Origin: Mycobacterium sp. Root135
Lineage (GTDB): Bacteria > Actinomycetota > Actinomycetes > Mycobacteriales > Mycobacteriaceae
Direction: 5' to 3'
DNA: 64,000 nucleotides
NCBI RefSeq assembly: GCF_001426545.1
Contig: NZ_LMEZ01000001.1
Coordinates: 932,034 to 996,033 of the forward strand
Each line of letters begins with the position of its first letter. The stretch's first letter is position 1. Positions 54,147 to 63,375 of this stretch are shown piece after piece. Under the pieces are notes generated by a model, which was not told where the DNA came from, made no database searches, and worked only from the letters and a program-made list of their open reading frames with translations. Both the position numbers and the translations under genes were made by a program.

Positions 54147-55553
54147 ATGCAGGAATACGACCTCGTCGTCATCGGCTCCGGCCCCGGCGGGCAGAAGGCG
54201 GCCATCGCCGCGGCCAAGCTGGGCAAGAGCGTCGCCGTGATCGAACGCGGTCTCATGCTCGGCGGCGTCTGCGTCAACACCGGCACCATCCCGTCCAAGA
54301 CGCTCCGTGAGGCCGTGGTGTACCTCACCGGGATGAGCCAGCGCGAGTTGTACGGCGCCAGCTACCGCGTCAAGGAGAAGATCACGCCCGCCGACCTGCT
54401 GGCCCGCACGCAGCACGTCATCGGCCGCGAGATCGACGTCGTCCGCTCGCAGTTGCTGCGCAACCGGGTCGAGCTGTACGTCGGGCACGCCCGCTTCGTC
54501 GACGCCCACACCGTGCAGGTCGAGGATCCCAGCCGCGCCGAGAGCGTCTCGGTGTCGGGCCGCAACGTCGTCATCGCCACCGGCACCAAGCCGCTACGGC
54601 CCTCGGGGGTCGAATTCGACGACTCCCGGGTGCTGGACTCCGACGGAATCCTCGACCTCAAGACCATTCCGACGTCGATGGTGGTCGTCGGCGCCGGGGT
54701 GATCGGCATCGAGTACGCGTCGATGTTCGCCGCTCTCGGCACCAAGGTCACCGTCGTGGAGAAGCGACCCACGATGCTGGACTTCTGCGACCCCGAAATC
54801 GTCGAGGCCCTGCGCTTCCACCTACGCGACCTCGCCGTCACCTTCCGCTTCGGCGAGGAGGTCACCGCCGTCGACGTCGGCTCCACGGGCACCCTCACCA
54901 CCCTCGCCAGCGGCAAGCAGATTCCGGCGGAGACCGTGATGTACTCCGCAGGCAGGCAGGGCCAAACCGAGCACCTCAACCTGGAGGCCGCCGGGCTGGA
55001 GGCCGACGCCCGCGGCCGCATCTTCGTCGACGACGACTACCAGACCAAGGTCGACCACATCTACGCCGTCGGTGACGTCATCGGGTTCCCCGCGCTGGCC
55101 GCGACGTCGATGGACCAGGGCCGGTTGGCGGCCTACCACGCGTTCGGCGAGCCCTGTAAGGCCATGACGGAGCTCCAGCCGATCGGCATCTACTCCATCC
55201 CCGAGGTGTCCTACGTGGGCGCCAGCGAGGTCGACCTGACCAAGGATTCCATTCCCTACGAGGTTGGGGTGTCTCGTTACCGCGAGCTGGCCCGCGGCCA
55301 AATTGCGGGCGATTCCTACGGCATGCTCAAGCTCCTGGTGTCCACCGAGGACTTGAAGCTCCTCGGCGTCCACATCTTCGGCACCAACGCCACCGAGATG
55401 GTGCACATCGGACAAGCGGTGATGGGCTGCGGCGGAACGGTCGAGTATCTGGTCGACGCGGTGTTCAACTACCCGACGTTCTCGGAGGCCTACAAGGTCG
55501 CCGCACTCGACGTGATGAACAAGCTGCGCGCGTTGAGCCAGTTCAAGGCCTGA
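54147..55553 (+). CDS. sthA: Soluble pyridine nucleotide transhydrogenase
   Basis: A 468-residue flavoprotein. The FAD motif is [33 protein letters not shown] is the former disulfide region with one Cys lost, as in SthA, and [20 protein letters not shown] binds NAD(P). It moves reducing equivalents between NADPH and NAD+. ATG 54147 ([10 protein letters not shown]) matches the known M. tuberculosis start (MREYDIVVIG); ATG 54138 and longer frames lack homology. Its TGA abuts the TCA stop of the next gene on the other strand. Confidence 0.95.
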   Translation: MQEYDLVVIGSGPGGQKAAIAAAKLGKSVAVIERGLMLGGVCVNTGTIPSKTLREAVVYLTGMSQRELYGASYRVKEKITPADLLARTQHVIGREIDVVRSQLLRNRVELYVGHARFVDAHTVQVEDPSRAESVSVSGRNVVIATGTKPLRPSGVEFDDSRVLDSDGILDLKTIPTSMVVVGAGVIGIEYASMFAALGTKVTVVEKRPTMLDFCDPEIVEALRFHLRDLAVTFRFGEEVTAVDVGSTGTLTTLASGKQIPAETVMYSAGRQGQTEHLNLEAAGLEADARGRIFVDDDYQTKVDHIYAVGDVIGFPALAATSMDQGRLAAYHAFGEPCKAMTELQPIGIYSIPEVSYVGASEVDLTKDSIPYEVGVSRYRELARGQIAGDSYGMLKLLVSTEDLKLLGVHIFGTNATEMVHIGQAVMGCGGTVEYLVDAVFNYPTFSEAYKVAALDVMNKLRALSQFKA

Positions 55554-56381
55554 TCAGCAGTCGTCTGCGAAGGCCGACGGCGCGTCGTCGGCCGGACCGC
55601 CAGCTTCGGCCCTCGCGAGCAATTGCACGATGTCGTCGCCGAAGGGCGGGGTGTAGGACACGGTCTCGTCGCAACCGCCGCCGTCGAGACCCCCGGTGAT
55701 CCCGACCACCGTGGTGCCGGCCAGCCACGGCGACCCGCTGGTGCCGTCGACCAGGCCGGCGCACCGAATTTCCGGATATCCGCGGTCGAGGCTGACACGT
55801 GCCGTGCATCCGACCGGAGGTCCCCCGACGCCCAGCCCGTAACCGGTCACCGCGACGTCGGTCCCCGGCTGCGGCGTCGACCCCACCGTCAATCCCCCGC
55901 CGACGGTGCTCTCGACGGACCCGTCGTCTTGTCGACTCACCCTGGCGACGGCGAAGTCGGCGAGCGGATCCTGGTCTGCCATCCAACGAGGGTCCAGGTA
56001 CACCTCGTCGACGTGCCAAAACTCCTGCGGTGTAGCACTTTCGTCGAAGCCCGGCACGAACCACGCCTCGACGCCGGCGGCCAGACAGTGCGCAGCGGTC
56101 AAGATCAGGTCGGCCGTTGTCGAATGCACCACCGACGCCGAGCAGGTATGCAACGACTGACCGTCGAGGAAGATCGCACCGACGCGTGGGTTCGGTGCCG
56201 AAGGCCGAGCCGTGACGGTCGCCGCGACGGCGGGCGTACGCGACGTCGCGGCCGCCGTCGACGTCGACGAGGTCGAGGTCGAGGTCGAGGCCGCCCGTTG
56301 CTGGGTGCCGGGCTCGCCACATGCCGTCGCCAGGACCGCCACGGTGGCGAGCAGAAGGAACCTGGCGTGGCGCATGATCAT
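55554..56381 (-). CDS. Secreted chymotrypsin-like serine protease, predicted lipoprotein
   Basis: A 275-residue protein. The signal sequence ends in the lipobox ATAC (about residue 21), followed by a Ser/Thr/Ala-rich linker encoded by a GAGGTC-type repeat. The protease triad is visible: His in LTAAHC, Asp in DFAVARV and Ser in GTSGSPW, so the S1 fold looks active. Four Cys could make disulfides. ATG 56381 is chosen (MIMRHARFLLL); ATG 56375 is nearly equivalent. The substrate is unknown. The gene is not part of the recalled M. tuberculosis order. Confidence 0.87.
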   Translation of the reverse strand: MIMRHARFLLLATVAVLATACGEPGTQQRAASTSTSTSSTSTAAATSRTPAVAATVTARPSAPNPRVGAIFLDGQSLHTCSASVVHSTTADLILTAAHCLAAGVEAWFVPGFDESATPQEFWHVDEVYLDPRWMADQDPLADFAVARVSRQDDGSVESTVGGGLTVGSTPQPGTDVAVTGYGLGVGGPPVGCTARVSLDRGYPEIRCAGLVDGTSGSPWLAGTTVVGITGGLDGGGCDETVSYTPPFGDDIVQLLARAEAGGPADDAPSAFADDC

Positions 56382-56524
56382 CCGATCTTGCCCGATGAAT
56401 CCGTCCGCGGCAGCGGCTGCCGGAATGGGTTCACCGCCGGTCGGTGTTCCACGGTAAGCGTGGGGTCCCGGTCGCAACATTCGCGAAGTGCGGGACACTA
56501 GAGGTCACTAGGAGGCGAGGCCGC

Positions 56525-57508
56525 ATGGCTGATCACCCAGATAATCCAGGGCAGCACTACCAACCGGAGCACACCGGGATCTACGAACTCGAGTTCCCCG
56601 CTCCCCAGCTGTCGTCGGAAGACGGCCGCGGGCCGGTGATGATCCATGCGCTGGAGGGGTTCTCCGACGCCGGGCACGTCATCAAGATCGCGGCCGCGCA
56701 CCTCAAGGACTCGTTGGACACCGAGCTGGTCGCCTCGTTCGCAATCGACGAACTGCTGGACTATCGCTCCCGTAGGCCCCTGATGACGTTCAAGACCGAC
56801 CACTTCACGCACTACGACAATCCCGAGCTCAACCTCTACGCGCTGCACGACAGCGTCGGCACCCCGTTCCTGTTGCTTGCGGGTCTCGAGCCCGACCTTC
56901 GGTGGGAGCGGTTCATCACTGCGGTGCGGCTGTTGGCCGAACGGCTCGACGTGCGTCAGGTCATCGGTCTCGGCACCATTCCGATGGCGGTGCCCCACAC
57001 ACGTCCGATCACGATGACCGCGCACTCCACCGACAAGGAGCTGATCGCCGAACACCAGCCGTGGGTGGGCGAGGTCCAGGTGCCTGCCAGTGTGTCGAAC
57101 CTGCTCGAGTACCGGATGACGCAACACGGTCACGACGCCGTGGGCTACACGGTGCACGTGCCCCACTACCTGGCCCAGACGGACTACCCGCCGGCGGCCG
57201 AGGCGCTGCTGGAACAGGTTGCCAAGACTGCGTCCCTGCGTCTGCCCCTCGACCAACTCGCCGAGGCGGGCATGGAGGTCCACACCAAGATCAACGAACA
57301 GGTCTCGTCCAGCGACGAGGTCGCTCAAGTGGTGACGGCGCTGGAGCACCAGTACGATGCTTTCGTTGCTGCCCAGGAGAACCGGTCGTTGCTGGCGCGT
57401 GACGAGGATTTGCCAAGCGGCGATGAACTCGGTGCCGAATTCGAGCGGTTCCTCGCCGAGCAGGCCGGAGACGACTCCACTGGCGGGGACGGCGACACCC
57501 GGTCTTGA
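56525..57508 (+). CDS. PAC2 family (proteasome assembly chaperone-like) protein
   Basis: A 327-residue protein of the PAC2 fold: MIHALEGFSDAGHVIKIAAAHL near residue 40, VASFAIDELLDYRSRRP, and GLGTIPMAVPHTRPITMTAHS. Rv2714, the M. tuberculosis counterpart, has a known crystal structure but no established function; it is unrelated to proven proteasome assembly here. ATG 56525 has AGGCGAGG upstream. A polar, acidic C-terminal tail is probably disordered. It is followed by the hydrolase gene after 43 bases. Confidence 0.88.
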   Translation: MADHPDNPGQHYQPEHTGIYELEFPAPQLSSEDGRGPVMIHALEGFSDAGHVIKIAAAHLKDSLDTELVASFAIDELLDYRSRRPLMTFKTDHFTHYDNPELNLYALHDSVGTPFLLLAGLEPDLRWERFITAVRLLAERLDVRQVIGLGTIPMAVPHTRPITMTAHSTDKELIAEHQPWVGEVQVPASVSNLLEYRMTQHGHDAVGYTVHVPHYLAQTDYPPAAEALLEQVAKTASLRLPLDQLAEAGMEVHTKINEQVSSSDEVAQVVTALEHQYDAFVAAQENRSLLARDEDLPSGDELGAEFERFLAEQAGDDSTGGDGDTRS

Positions 57509-57551
57509 CAGGGCCGCCTGACCAGGGCCCCCGACGACGAAGTTGGTAATC

Positions 57552-58574
57552 GTGACCGAGCGAAAGCCCAACCTGCGACCCGTTCGCGAGCTCACCCCGA
57601 CGCTGCACTACAAGACCATTCACGGGTACCGGCGTGCATACCGCATCGCCGGATCCGGTCCGGTGATCCTGTTGATTCACGGGATCGGAGACAACTCCAC
57701 CACGTGGAGCACCGTGCAGTCGAAGCTTGCGCAGAGGTTCACGGTGATCGCACCGGACCTGCTGGGCCACGGCAAGTCCGACAAGCCCCGCGCCGACTAC
57801 TCGGTCGCCGCGTACGCCAACGGCATGCGCGACCTTCTCAGCGTGCTCGACGTCGAGCGGGTCACCGTCGTGGGCCACTCGCTCGGCGGCGGCGTCGCGA
57901 TGCAGTTCGCCTATCAGTTTCCTCAGTTGGTGGATCGGCTGATCCTCGTCGGGTCCGGCGGGGTGACCAAGGACGTCAACGTCGCACTCCGCATCGCGTC
58001 GCTGCCGCTGGGCACCGAGGCATTGGCGCTGCTGCGGCTTCCGCTCGTCCTGCCGGCTCTGCAGGTGGTGGGGCGCCTTGGCGGTTCGCTGCTCGGTTCG
58101 ACCGGCGTCGGACGCGACATCCCGGACATGTTGCGGATTCTGGCCGATCTGCCGGAGCCGACGGCGTCCTCCGCCTTTGCCAGAACACTGCGCGCGGTGG
58201 TGGACTGGCGCGGGCAGGTGGTCACCATGCTCGATCGATGTTATTTGACCGAATCCGTTCCCGTGCAATTGATTTGGGGTTCACAAGATTCGGTGATCCC
58301 CGTCAGCCATGCGCGCATGGCCCACACCGCGATGCCGGGTGCCCAACTCGAGGTCTTCGAGGGATCCGGACACTTCCCGTTCCACGACGATCCCGACCGC
58401 TTCGTGGAAATCGTCGAAAAGTTCATCGGCGCCACCGATCCCGCCGTCTACGACCAGGATGCGCTGCGCAACCTGTTGCGCGCCGGGGTCAGCGAAGACG
58501 GTCTCACCGGATCCATCGACTCCCGCGTCGCGGTGCTCGACGCACTGGGAGCCGACGAGCGCAGCGCCACCTGA
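57552..58574 (+). CDS. Alpha/beta hydrolase (Rv2715-like)
   Basis: A 340-residue hydrolase. LLIHGIGDNSTTW is the oxyanion motif, VVGHSLGGGVAMQFAY the Ser nucleophile elbow, WGSQDSVIPVSHA carries the Asp, and EGSGHFPFHDDP the His. It resembles C-C bond hydrolases or lipases; the substrate is unknown. GTG 57552 is chosen over TTG 57543. Position matches Rv2715, in a run PAC2-hydrolase-PhzF on one strand. Confidence 0.88.
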   Translation: MTERKPNLRPVRELTPTLHYKTIHGYRRAYRIAGSGPVILLIHGIGDNSTTWSTVQSKLAQRFTVIAPDLLGHGKSDKPRADYSVAAYANGMRDLLSVLDVERVTVVGHSLGGGVAMQFAYQFPQLVDRLILVGSGGVTKDVNVALRIASLPLGTEALALLRLPLVLPALQVVGRLGGSLLGSTGVGRDIPDMLRILADLPEPTASSAFARTLRAVVDWRGQVVTMLDRCYLTESVPVQLIWGSQDSVIPVSHARMAHTAMPGAQLEVFEGSGHFPFHDDPDRFVEIVEKFIGATDPAVYDQDALRNLLRAGVSEDGLTGSIDSRVAVLDALGADERSAT

Positions 58575-58622
58575 CTTAGGCCACCCCGCCACTCAAGCCG
58601 TCGGGTGTGCGAGCATCGAAGG

Positions 58623-59321
58623 ATGGCATTGGACGTGACCGTGCTGCGGGTCTTCACCAACGCGGACGGCGAGTATGGCAATCCCCTCGGCGTCGTGGAC
58701 GCCAGCCTGGTGGCACCTGCGGACCGGCAGCGAGTCGCCGCCGAATTGGGTTACAGCGAAACGATATTCGTCGACCTTCCGGCGCCGGACACGCAGACCA
58801 CGACGGCGCACATCTTCACCCCGACACTGGAATTGCCGTTCGCCGGGCACCCCACGGTCGGCGCGTCGTGGTGGTTGAAGGATCGCGGCACCCCCGTCAA
58901 CACGCTTCAGGTGCCAGCGGGCGTCGTGCGCGTCGCCTACGACAACCACGCCGACGGCGAGTTCACCGTGATCACCGGGCGCGCCGACTGGGCGCCGGAC
59001 TTCGCCATCTACGACATGGCCTCGGTCGACGACGTACTCGACGCCGATCCCGACGACTATCGGGATGCGGCCGAGCACTACGTCTGGGCCTGGATCGACG
59101 AGGGTGAGGGAACGATTAGGTCGCGAATGTTCGCCAGCGACCTGGGAATTCCGGAGGACGAGGCGACGGGTGCCGGCGCCGTTCGCATCACCGACCACCT
59201 CAGCCGCGACCTCGTCATCACACAGGGCAAGGGTTCGGAGCTGCGCACGGGGTGGAGCGCGGACGGATGGGTGACGGTCGCGGGCCGCGTCGTCGACGAC
59301 GGCGTCCGGCGGCTCGACTAA
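58623..59321 (+). CDS. PhzF family isomerase-like protein
   Basis: A 232-residue PhzF/YddE-type protein. The opening [18 protein letters not shown], the catalytic Glu in [11 protein letters not shown] and [16 protein letters not shown] are the PhzF signatures; [16 protein letters not shown] is the second-domain glycine loop. It is about 50 residues shorter than typical PhzF (near 280), so part of the second domain is reduced. The reaction is unknown. ATG 58623 lies 48 bases after the hydrolase. It corresponds to Rv2716. Confidence 0.87.
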   Translation: MALDVTVLRVFTNADGEYGNPLGVVDASLVAPADRQRVAAELGYSETIFVDLPAPDTQTTTAHIFTPTLELPFAGHPTVGASWWLKDRGTPVNTLQVPAGVVRVAYDNHADGEFTVITGRADWAPDFAIYDMASVDDVLDADPDDYRDAAEHYVWAWIDEGEGTIRSRMFASDLGIPEDEATGAGAVRITDHLSRDLVITQGKGSELRTGWSADGWVTVAGRVVDDGVRRLD

Positions 59322-59325
59322 CGCG

Positions 59326-59787
59326 TCAGTTCGACGGCACGCCGCGGTGTGCCCGCAGCGCCTCGATCTCGCGTTCGAAGTCATCAGCCGAGGAGAACGA
59401 CCGGTACACCGAAGCGAATCTCAGGTACGCGACCTCGTCGAGATCGCGCAGCGGGCCCAGGATTGCCAGGCCAACCTCATTGCTTGGGATCTCCGGCGAG
59501 CCTGCGGCCCGTACGGCATCCTCTACCTGCTGCGCCAGCAGGTTCAGCGCGTCGTCGTCGACGTCGCGGCCCTGACAGGCACGCCGCACGCCCTTGATGA
59601 CCTTCTCGCGGCTGAACGGCTCGGTGACCCCGCTGCGCTTGACGACGGCGAGCACGGCGGTCTCCACGGTGGTGAAGCGACGCCCACACTCAGGGCACGA
59701 CCGCCGACGTCGAATCGCCTGGCCCTCATCGGCTTCGCGGGAGTCCACGACCCGTGAATCCGGGTTACGACAGAACGGACAGTGCAT
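59326..59787 (-). CDS. nrdR: Transcriptional repressor NrdR
   Basis: A 153-residue NrdR. The N-terminal zinc ribbon is MHCPFCRN...SCPECGRRF (CxxC twice), followed by the ATP-cone domain ([18 protein letters not shown], then [28 protein letters not shown]). It binds ATP/dATP and represses ribonucleotide reductase genes. ATG 59787 starts the zinc ribbon directly. It lies 86 bases downstream of chiZ on the same strand and is probably cotranscribed, placing it partly under SOS control. Confidence 0.96.
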   Translation of the reverse strand: MHCPFCRNPDSRVVDSREADEGQAIRRRRSCPECGRRFTTVETAVLAVVKRSGVTEPFSREKVIKGVRRACQGRDVDDDALNLLAQQVEDAVRAAGSPEIPSNEVGLAILGPLRDLDEVAYLRFASVYRSFSSADDFEREIEALRAHRGVPSN

Positions 59788-59873
59788 CTCCGCTCCTTCG
59801 CCGCACGTACCTACAAGGGACGCATACGAGCGTACCGTCGCACGGCAGCCAGTTTGACGGCGCATGCCGCGGA

Positions 59874-60329
59874 TCACCCAACCGGCGCGATGAGCGTCTG
59901 CCCGGCGTCGACGGCGGCCGTCTTCAACTCGTTCAGGTCGCGGATCTCGTCGACGACGGACCCCACCGACGCGTCGGGTGCAATCCGCTGCGCCAACTGC
60001 TCCAGCGACTCGCCGGCCTGAACCTGAACCACGGCAAGCCGCGGCGGAATGGTCGCGGGCGACTCCGGGGTCGCCATTTCGGCGACCAACCCGAGCCACA
60101 CCGTGATGCCGGCGGCGACGAGGGCCAGGACGACGGTGGTCAGCGGCGTGACCTTCTTGCGACGGTTGGAGGCCCGCGACATCAGCACCCCGGTACCCCG
60201 GTAGTTGAGCGGTGCGCCCGCGGGCCGATGGGGCTGCGGGCCGCGCCGTGCCGCGGCCGCCGTGCGCCGCACCGGCCGCATGGGGCGCACGACGAGGTCG
60301 GTGGGGTCTTCTCGGGTGATGATCGTCAT
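59874..60329 (-). CDS. chiZ: ChiZ-like LysM membrane protein (SOS-regulated division inhibitor)
   Basis: A 151-residue protein: a basic N-terminus of about 55 residues ([22 protein letters not shown]), one membrane helix ([22 protein letters not shown]) and an extracytoplasmic LysM domain ([20 protein letters not shown]). It matches Rv2719c, called ChiZ, a DNA-damage-induced protein that slows cell division through FtsI/FtsQ contacts. Three LexA-type boxes lie upstream (60357-60415). ATG 60329 is divergent from lexA. Confidence 0.9.
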   Translation of the reverse strand: MTIITREDPTDLVVRPMRPVRRTAAAARRGPQPHRPAGAPLNYRGTGVLMSRASNRRKKVTPLTTVVLALVAAGITVWLGLVAEMATPESPATIPPRLAVVQVQAGESLEQLAQRIAPDASVGSVVDEIRDLNELKTAAVDAGQTLIAPVG

Positions 60330-60356
60330 CTCGCGGGCCTTTCCAGTGGTGTTGAT

Positions 60357-60372
60357 TCGCTCTTGTGTTCGA
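60357..60372. promoter_or_regulatory. SOS box 1 of chiZ
   Basis: TCGCTC-TTGT-GTTCGA matches the mycobacterial LexA box TCGAAC-N4-GTTCGA in 10 of 12 arm positions. The right arm is perfect. Confidence 0.6.
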
Positions 60373-60379
60373 ATGGTAA

Positions 60380-60395
60380 TCGCTCAAGTGTTCGA
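60380..60395. promoter_or_regulatory. SOS box 2 of chiZ
   Basis: TCGCTC-AAGT-GTTCGA repeats box 1 with a different spacer, 23 bases away. Confidence 0.6.
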
Positions 60396-60399
60396 TGAC

Positions 60400-60415
60400 T
60401 AGAACACGTGATCGA
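60400..60415. promoter_or_regulatory. SOS box 3 of chiZ/lexA region
   Basis: TAGAAC-ACGT-GATCGA matches the LexA box with one change in each arm. Confidence 0.5.
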
Positions 60416-60480
60416 ACTGTTGCAAACGCTAGCGGCACCCTCCGACAAGTACCGACAAGTCACGGAATGCGCGACACGCC

Positions 60481-60496
60481 TCGAACACATGTTTGA
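60481..60496. promoter_or_regulatory. SOS box of lexA
   Basis: TCGAAC-ACAT-GTTTGA has a perfect left arm and one change in the right arm. It lies 33 bases upstream of the lexA start and should mediate autorepression. Confidence 0.8.
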
Positions 60497-60528
60497 TTCT
60501 CCCGCGAGGGAGGACTAGATTCGGCGCC

Positions 60529-61197
60529 ATGAGTGACAGCAACGAGACGGTTCTGACCGAACGTCAGCGCACCATCCTGGAGGTCATCCGGAGCTCGGTG
60601 ATGACCCGCGGATACCCGCCGAGCATCCGCGAGATCGGCGACGCCGTCGGTCTCACCTCGACGTCGTCGGTCGCCCACCAGCTCCGCACTCTGGAGCGGA
60701 AGGGGTACCTGCGTCGCGACGCCAACCGCCCGCGCGCCGTCGACGTCCGGGCGGTCGACGACCCGTCCCGGCTGCCGGCGCCGACCGTCACCACCGACGT
60801 CGCCGGGTCCGACGCGCTACCGGTGCCCACCTTCGTCCCCGTGCTGGGACGCATCGCCGCCGGCGGACCGATCCTGGCGGAGGAGGCCGTCGAAGACGTC
60901 TTCCCGCTACCGAAGGAATTGGTCGGCGAGGGTTCCCTGTTCCTGCTCAAGGTGGTCGGCGAATCGATGGTGGACGCGGCGATCTGCGACGGCGACTGGG
61001 TCGTCATCCGGCAGCAGAACGTCGCCGACAACGGCGACATCGTCGCCGCGATGATCGACGGGGAAGCCACGGTGAAGACCTTCAAGCGCACCGGCGGTCA
61101 GGTGTGGCTGATGCCTCACAACCCGGCCTTCGACCCGATTCCCGGCAACGACGCGGCCATCCTCGGCAAGGTCGTCACCGTGATCCGCAAGATCTAG
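60529..61197 (+). CDS. lexA: SOS repressor LexA
   Basis: A 222-residue LexA. The N-terminal winged helix ([23 protein letters not shown]) binds DNA. The self-cleavage site is Ala111-Gly112 (RIAAGGPI), and the Ser146 (VGESMVD) and Lys183 (ATVKTFKR) dyad is intact. It represses DNA-damage genes until RecA triggers cleavage. ATG 60529 ([17 protein letters not shown]) is chosen; longer frames lack homology. Divergent from chiZ, sharing the SOS-box region, with a high-scoring LexA site at 60481. Confidence 0.97.
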   Translation: MSDSNETVLTERQRTILEVIRSSVMTRGYPPSIREIGDAVGLTSTSSVAHQLRTLERKGYLRRDANRPRAVDVRAVDDPSRLPAPTVTTDVAGSDALPVPTFVPVLGRIAAGGPILAEEAVEDVFPLPKELVGEGSLFLLKVVGESMVDAAICDGDWVVIRQQNVADNGDIVAAMIDGEATVKTFKRTGGQVWLMPHNPAFDPIPGNDAAILGKVVTVIRKI

Positions 61198-61207
61198 GCC
61201 CGGCCGC

Positions 61208-63226
61208 TCAGCCCTTCGCGAAACCGTTCGTCAGCGCGAATTCTTCACTGGCAAACCAGATTTCGGGCTGGACGTCGTCGTAGCCACCACTGTCGGGTGT
61301 CCAGTACAGCCCAGTCTTGGTGTCGGCCTTGATCGGATATCCGCTCGGGGCGTCCCGACCCTCGCCGCTGGCGATGCGCAGCGACGGCTCGGCCACGACG
61401 GGCTCGTCGAGGTGGATGGCCGCGTGCCGGCCGCTGGGCGGTCCGCTGTCGAATTCGGGTTCGGGTTCGGGTTCGGGTTCGTGTTGCGCGATCGCCACCG
61501 TCTCGTCGACGACGGGATCGGCGTCGTCGACCGGATCGGCGGCCGCGACGGACTCGGCCGTGATGACGGGATCCGGCTCGTCGAGGTCGGAGAACCACGG
61601 CGCGTCCGGTTCGTCGTCGGTCGCACTGACGATGGGCGTCGGTGCCGTGTCGATGGCGTCCTGATCGGCCGCCAGATCGGCCACGTAACCGTCGGACGTG
61701 TCGTCGCGGTCCGCCGCGGGGAGGTCACCATGCTCGTCGGCTGGCATCGCCCAACCGCGTTGCGGGTCGTTCGACCCGCGCTCGCCGAGCGGGATTGGCC
61801 CGGACTCGTCGTCGAGGTAGTCGTCGTCCTCATAGTCGTCGTCAAACTCGTCCAGCGGTGCGCGGTCGTCACGACGACGCCGATTCAGCAGAACCGCGGC
61901 CGTCACGACCCCGATCAGAACGAGGACGGGCACGATGCCGAGCAGCCACCACCAGCTGGGGCGGAACCACTGCGAGCCGTCGTCGGAGCCCGCGGCCGTG
62001 GCGGCTGGCGCCTCCGGCGACGCGGCACCCGGCACCTCGAGCCCCGTCAGCTGGGACTGCAGACCGGCAGGCTCGGTGGTGAACTGGTTGGTGGTCTTGT
62101 TCCACGAGATCGCACCGCCATTGAACTTCTGGGTGACGACGTCCCCGTTCTCCGCCTGGTCGGCGGTGGGCGCGCCGAGCTCTCCGGTCGCACCGCCGAG
62201 CTTCGTCCAGGCCGCGTTCATCGCCCCGCGGACGATCACGGCGCCGAAGTCCGGCGTCCAGAAGATCACCGGCTTGTCGGCGGCGGCGAAGCTGGCGATC
62301 TTGCTCATCGGCGCCAGGCCGCCGTCGGTCTCGTTGCCGGTGGGGAATCCGAGATCACCCTCGGGTCCGCCGACGCTGTCGTACTTGGCCAGCACCTGGC
62401 CGGTCAGGACGTTGGCGCCCGTCGCCGGGCTGTAGAAGATCTTGCCGCCGGCGTAGTTCTGTCCGGCGCCGTCGGATCCGATGGCGTACTGCTCGCCGTC
62501 GGCAGCACCCAACGGCCCGAGCGGACCGCCCGCGGCACGGCGTGCCCCGGCAATGGCGGTCGTCACGTCGCCGGGGATCTCGAGTCCGGCGAGTTGCTCG
62601 GCCAGCTCGGGCGGCGCGGTGGTGAACGCGTTCGTCTTCCGGTTCCACGTGACCTGGCCACCGGAAAACGTCTGGCTGACCTCGTCGCCGCTGTACGCCT
62701 CGTCGTCGGTCGGGACGCCGAGCACACCGGCCGAACCGCCCAGCTTGTCCCAGGCGGCGTTGACGGCACCCCGAACCACCCGGGCGCCGGTGTCCGGCGT
62801 CCAGAAGATCACCGGCCGATCGGCCGCGCTGAAGGTCGTGTTCCGGCTGCCGGGCGCCTTGCCGTCGCCCTCGTCGATCGTGGGAAAGCCCAGGTCGCCG
62901 TCGGCGGGACCGCCCAACGCCTGATACTCGTCGAGGATCGCCCCGCTCATGGCGTGCGCACCGGTCTCGGGGGTGAAGAAGATCTTGCCGCCTGCGAAGT
63001 TCTGACCGAAGCCAGCTCCGATCGGATAGACGCCACCGTCCTTGATGCCGAGCGGTCCGGTGGGTCCGCCTCCCCCGTCCCAGGCTTGCGTGATGGCGGC
63101 GTCGGCGTCGCCATCCGGCGTCGCTGCCGCGAGGGGTGCGACGAGCAGGACGGCAGCCATCGCCGCGACGACGGCGATGCCTGCGCGCCCGATCGTCTTG
63201 CCCAGCCGGGTTCCAAGCCCCGTCAT
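61208..63226 (-). CDS. LGFP-repeat cell-envelope protein with membrane anchor and sunset domain (Rv2721c-like)
   Basis: A 672-residue protein: a signal sequence, then two blocks of LGFP repeats (DLGFPTIDEGDGKAPGSRN, then DLGFPTGNETDGG) predicted to bind mycolyl-arabinogalactan. A membrane helix lies at about residues 427-452 (WWWLLGIVPVLVLIGVVTAAVLL), followed by a long acidic cytoplasmic tail with a Pro-Glu repeat. The last 45 residues (GYPIKADTKTGLYWTPDS, then EIWFASEEFALTNGF) match the sunset domain of mycobacterial membrane proteins. GAGGA upstream supports ATG 63226. Confidence 0.85.
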   Translation of the reverse strand: MTGLGTRLGKTIGRAGIAVVAAMAAVLLVAPLAAATPDGDADAAITQAWDGGGGPTGPLGIKDGGVYPIGAGFGQNFAGGKIFFTPETGAHAMSGAILDEYQALGGPADGDLGFPTIDEGDGKAPGSRNTTFSAADRPVIFWTPDTGARVVRGAVNAAWDKLGGSAGVLGVPTDDEAYSGDEVSQTFSGGQVTWNRKTNAFTTAPPELAEQLAGLEIPGDVTTAIAGARRAAGGPLGPLGAADGEQYAIGSDGAGQNYAGGKIFYSPATGANVLTGQVLAKYDSVGGPEGDLGFPTGNETDGGLAPMSKIASFAAADKPVIFWTPDFGAVIVRGAMNAAWTKLGGATGELGAPTADQAENGDVVTQKFNGGAISWNKTTNQFTTEPAGLQSQLTGLEVPGAASPEAPAATAAGSDDGSQWFRPSWWWLLGIVPVLVLIGVVTAAVLLNRRRRDDRAPLDEFDDDYEDDDYLDDESGPIPLGERGSNDPQRGWAMPADEHGDLPAADRDDTSDGYVADLAADQDAIDTAPTPIVSATDDEPDAPWFSDLDEPDPVITAESVAAADPVDDADPVVDETVAIAQHEPEPEPEPEFDSGPPSGRHAAIHLDEPVVAEPSLRIASGEGRDAPSGYPIKADTKTGLYWTPDSGGYDDVQPEIWFASEEFALTNGFAKG
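61454..61480. repeat. Hexanucleotide tandem repeat in the LGFP protein gene
   Basis: Four TTCGGG units plus TTC in a row on the + strand. On the coding strand they give an in-frame Glu-Pro repeat. The unit is six bases, so slippage would add or remove EP pairs without a frameshift. Confidence 0.8.
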
Positions 63227-63375
63227 TGCGTGTCCTCCCAAGCAGCTGCGCCGAACTCCTGTGAGTTCCGCGTGCGTCAACTCTGCGTCAGTCGACGTCC
63301 ATCTTGAGGGATATCCAACCCGTCGGACACTGTGTCGCGCCAACGGGCCGGTCGAACACGGGGTGGTCGGGACGC

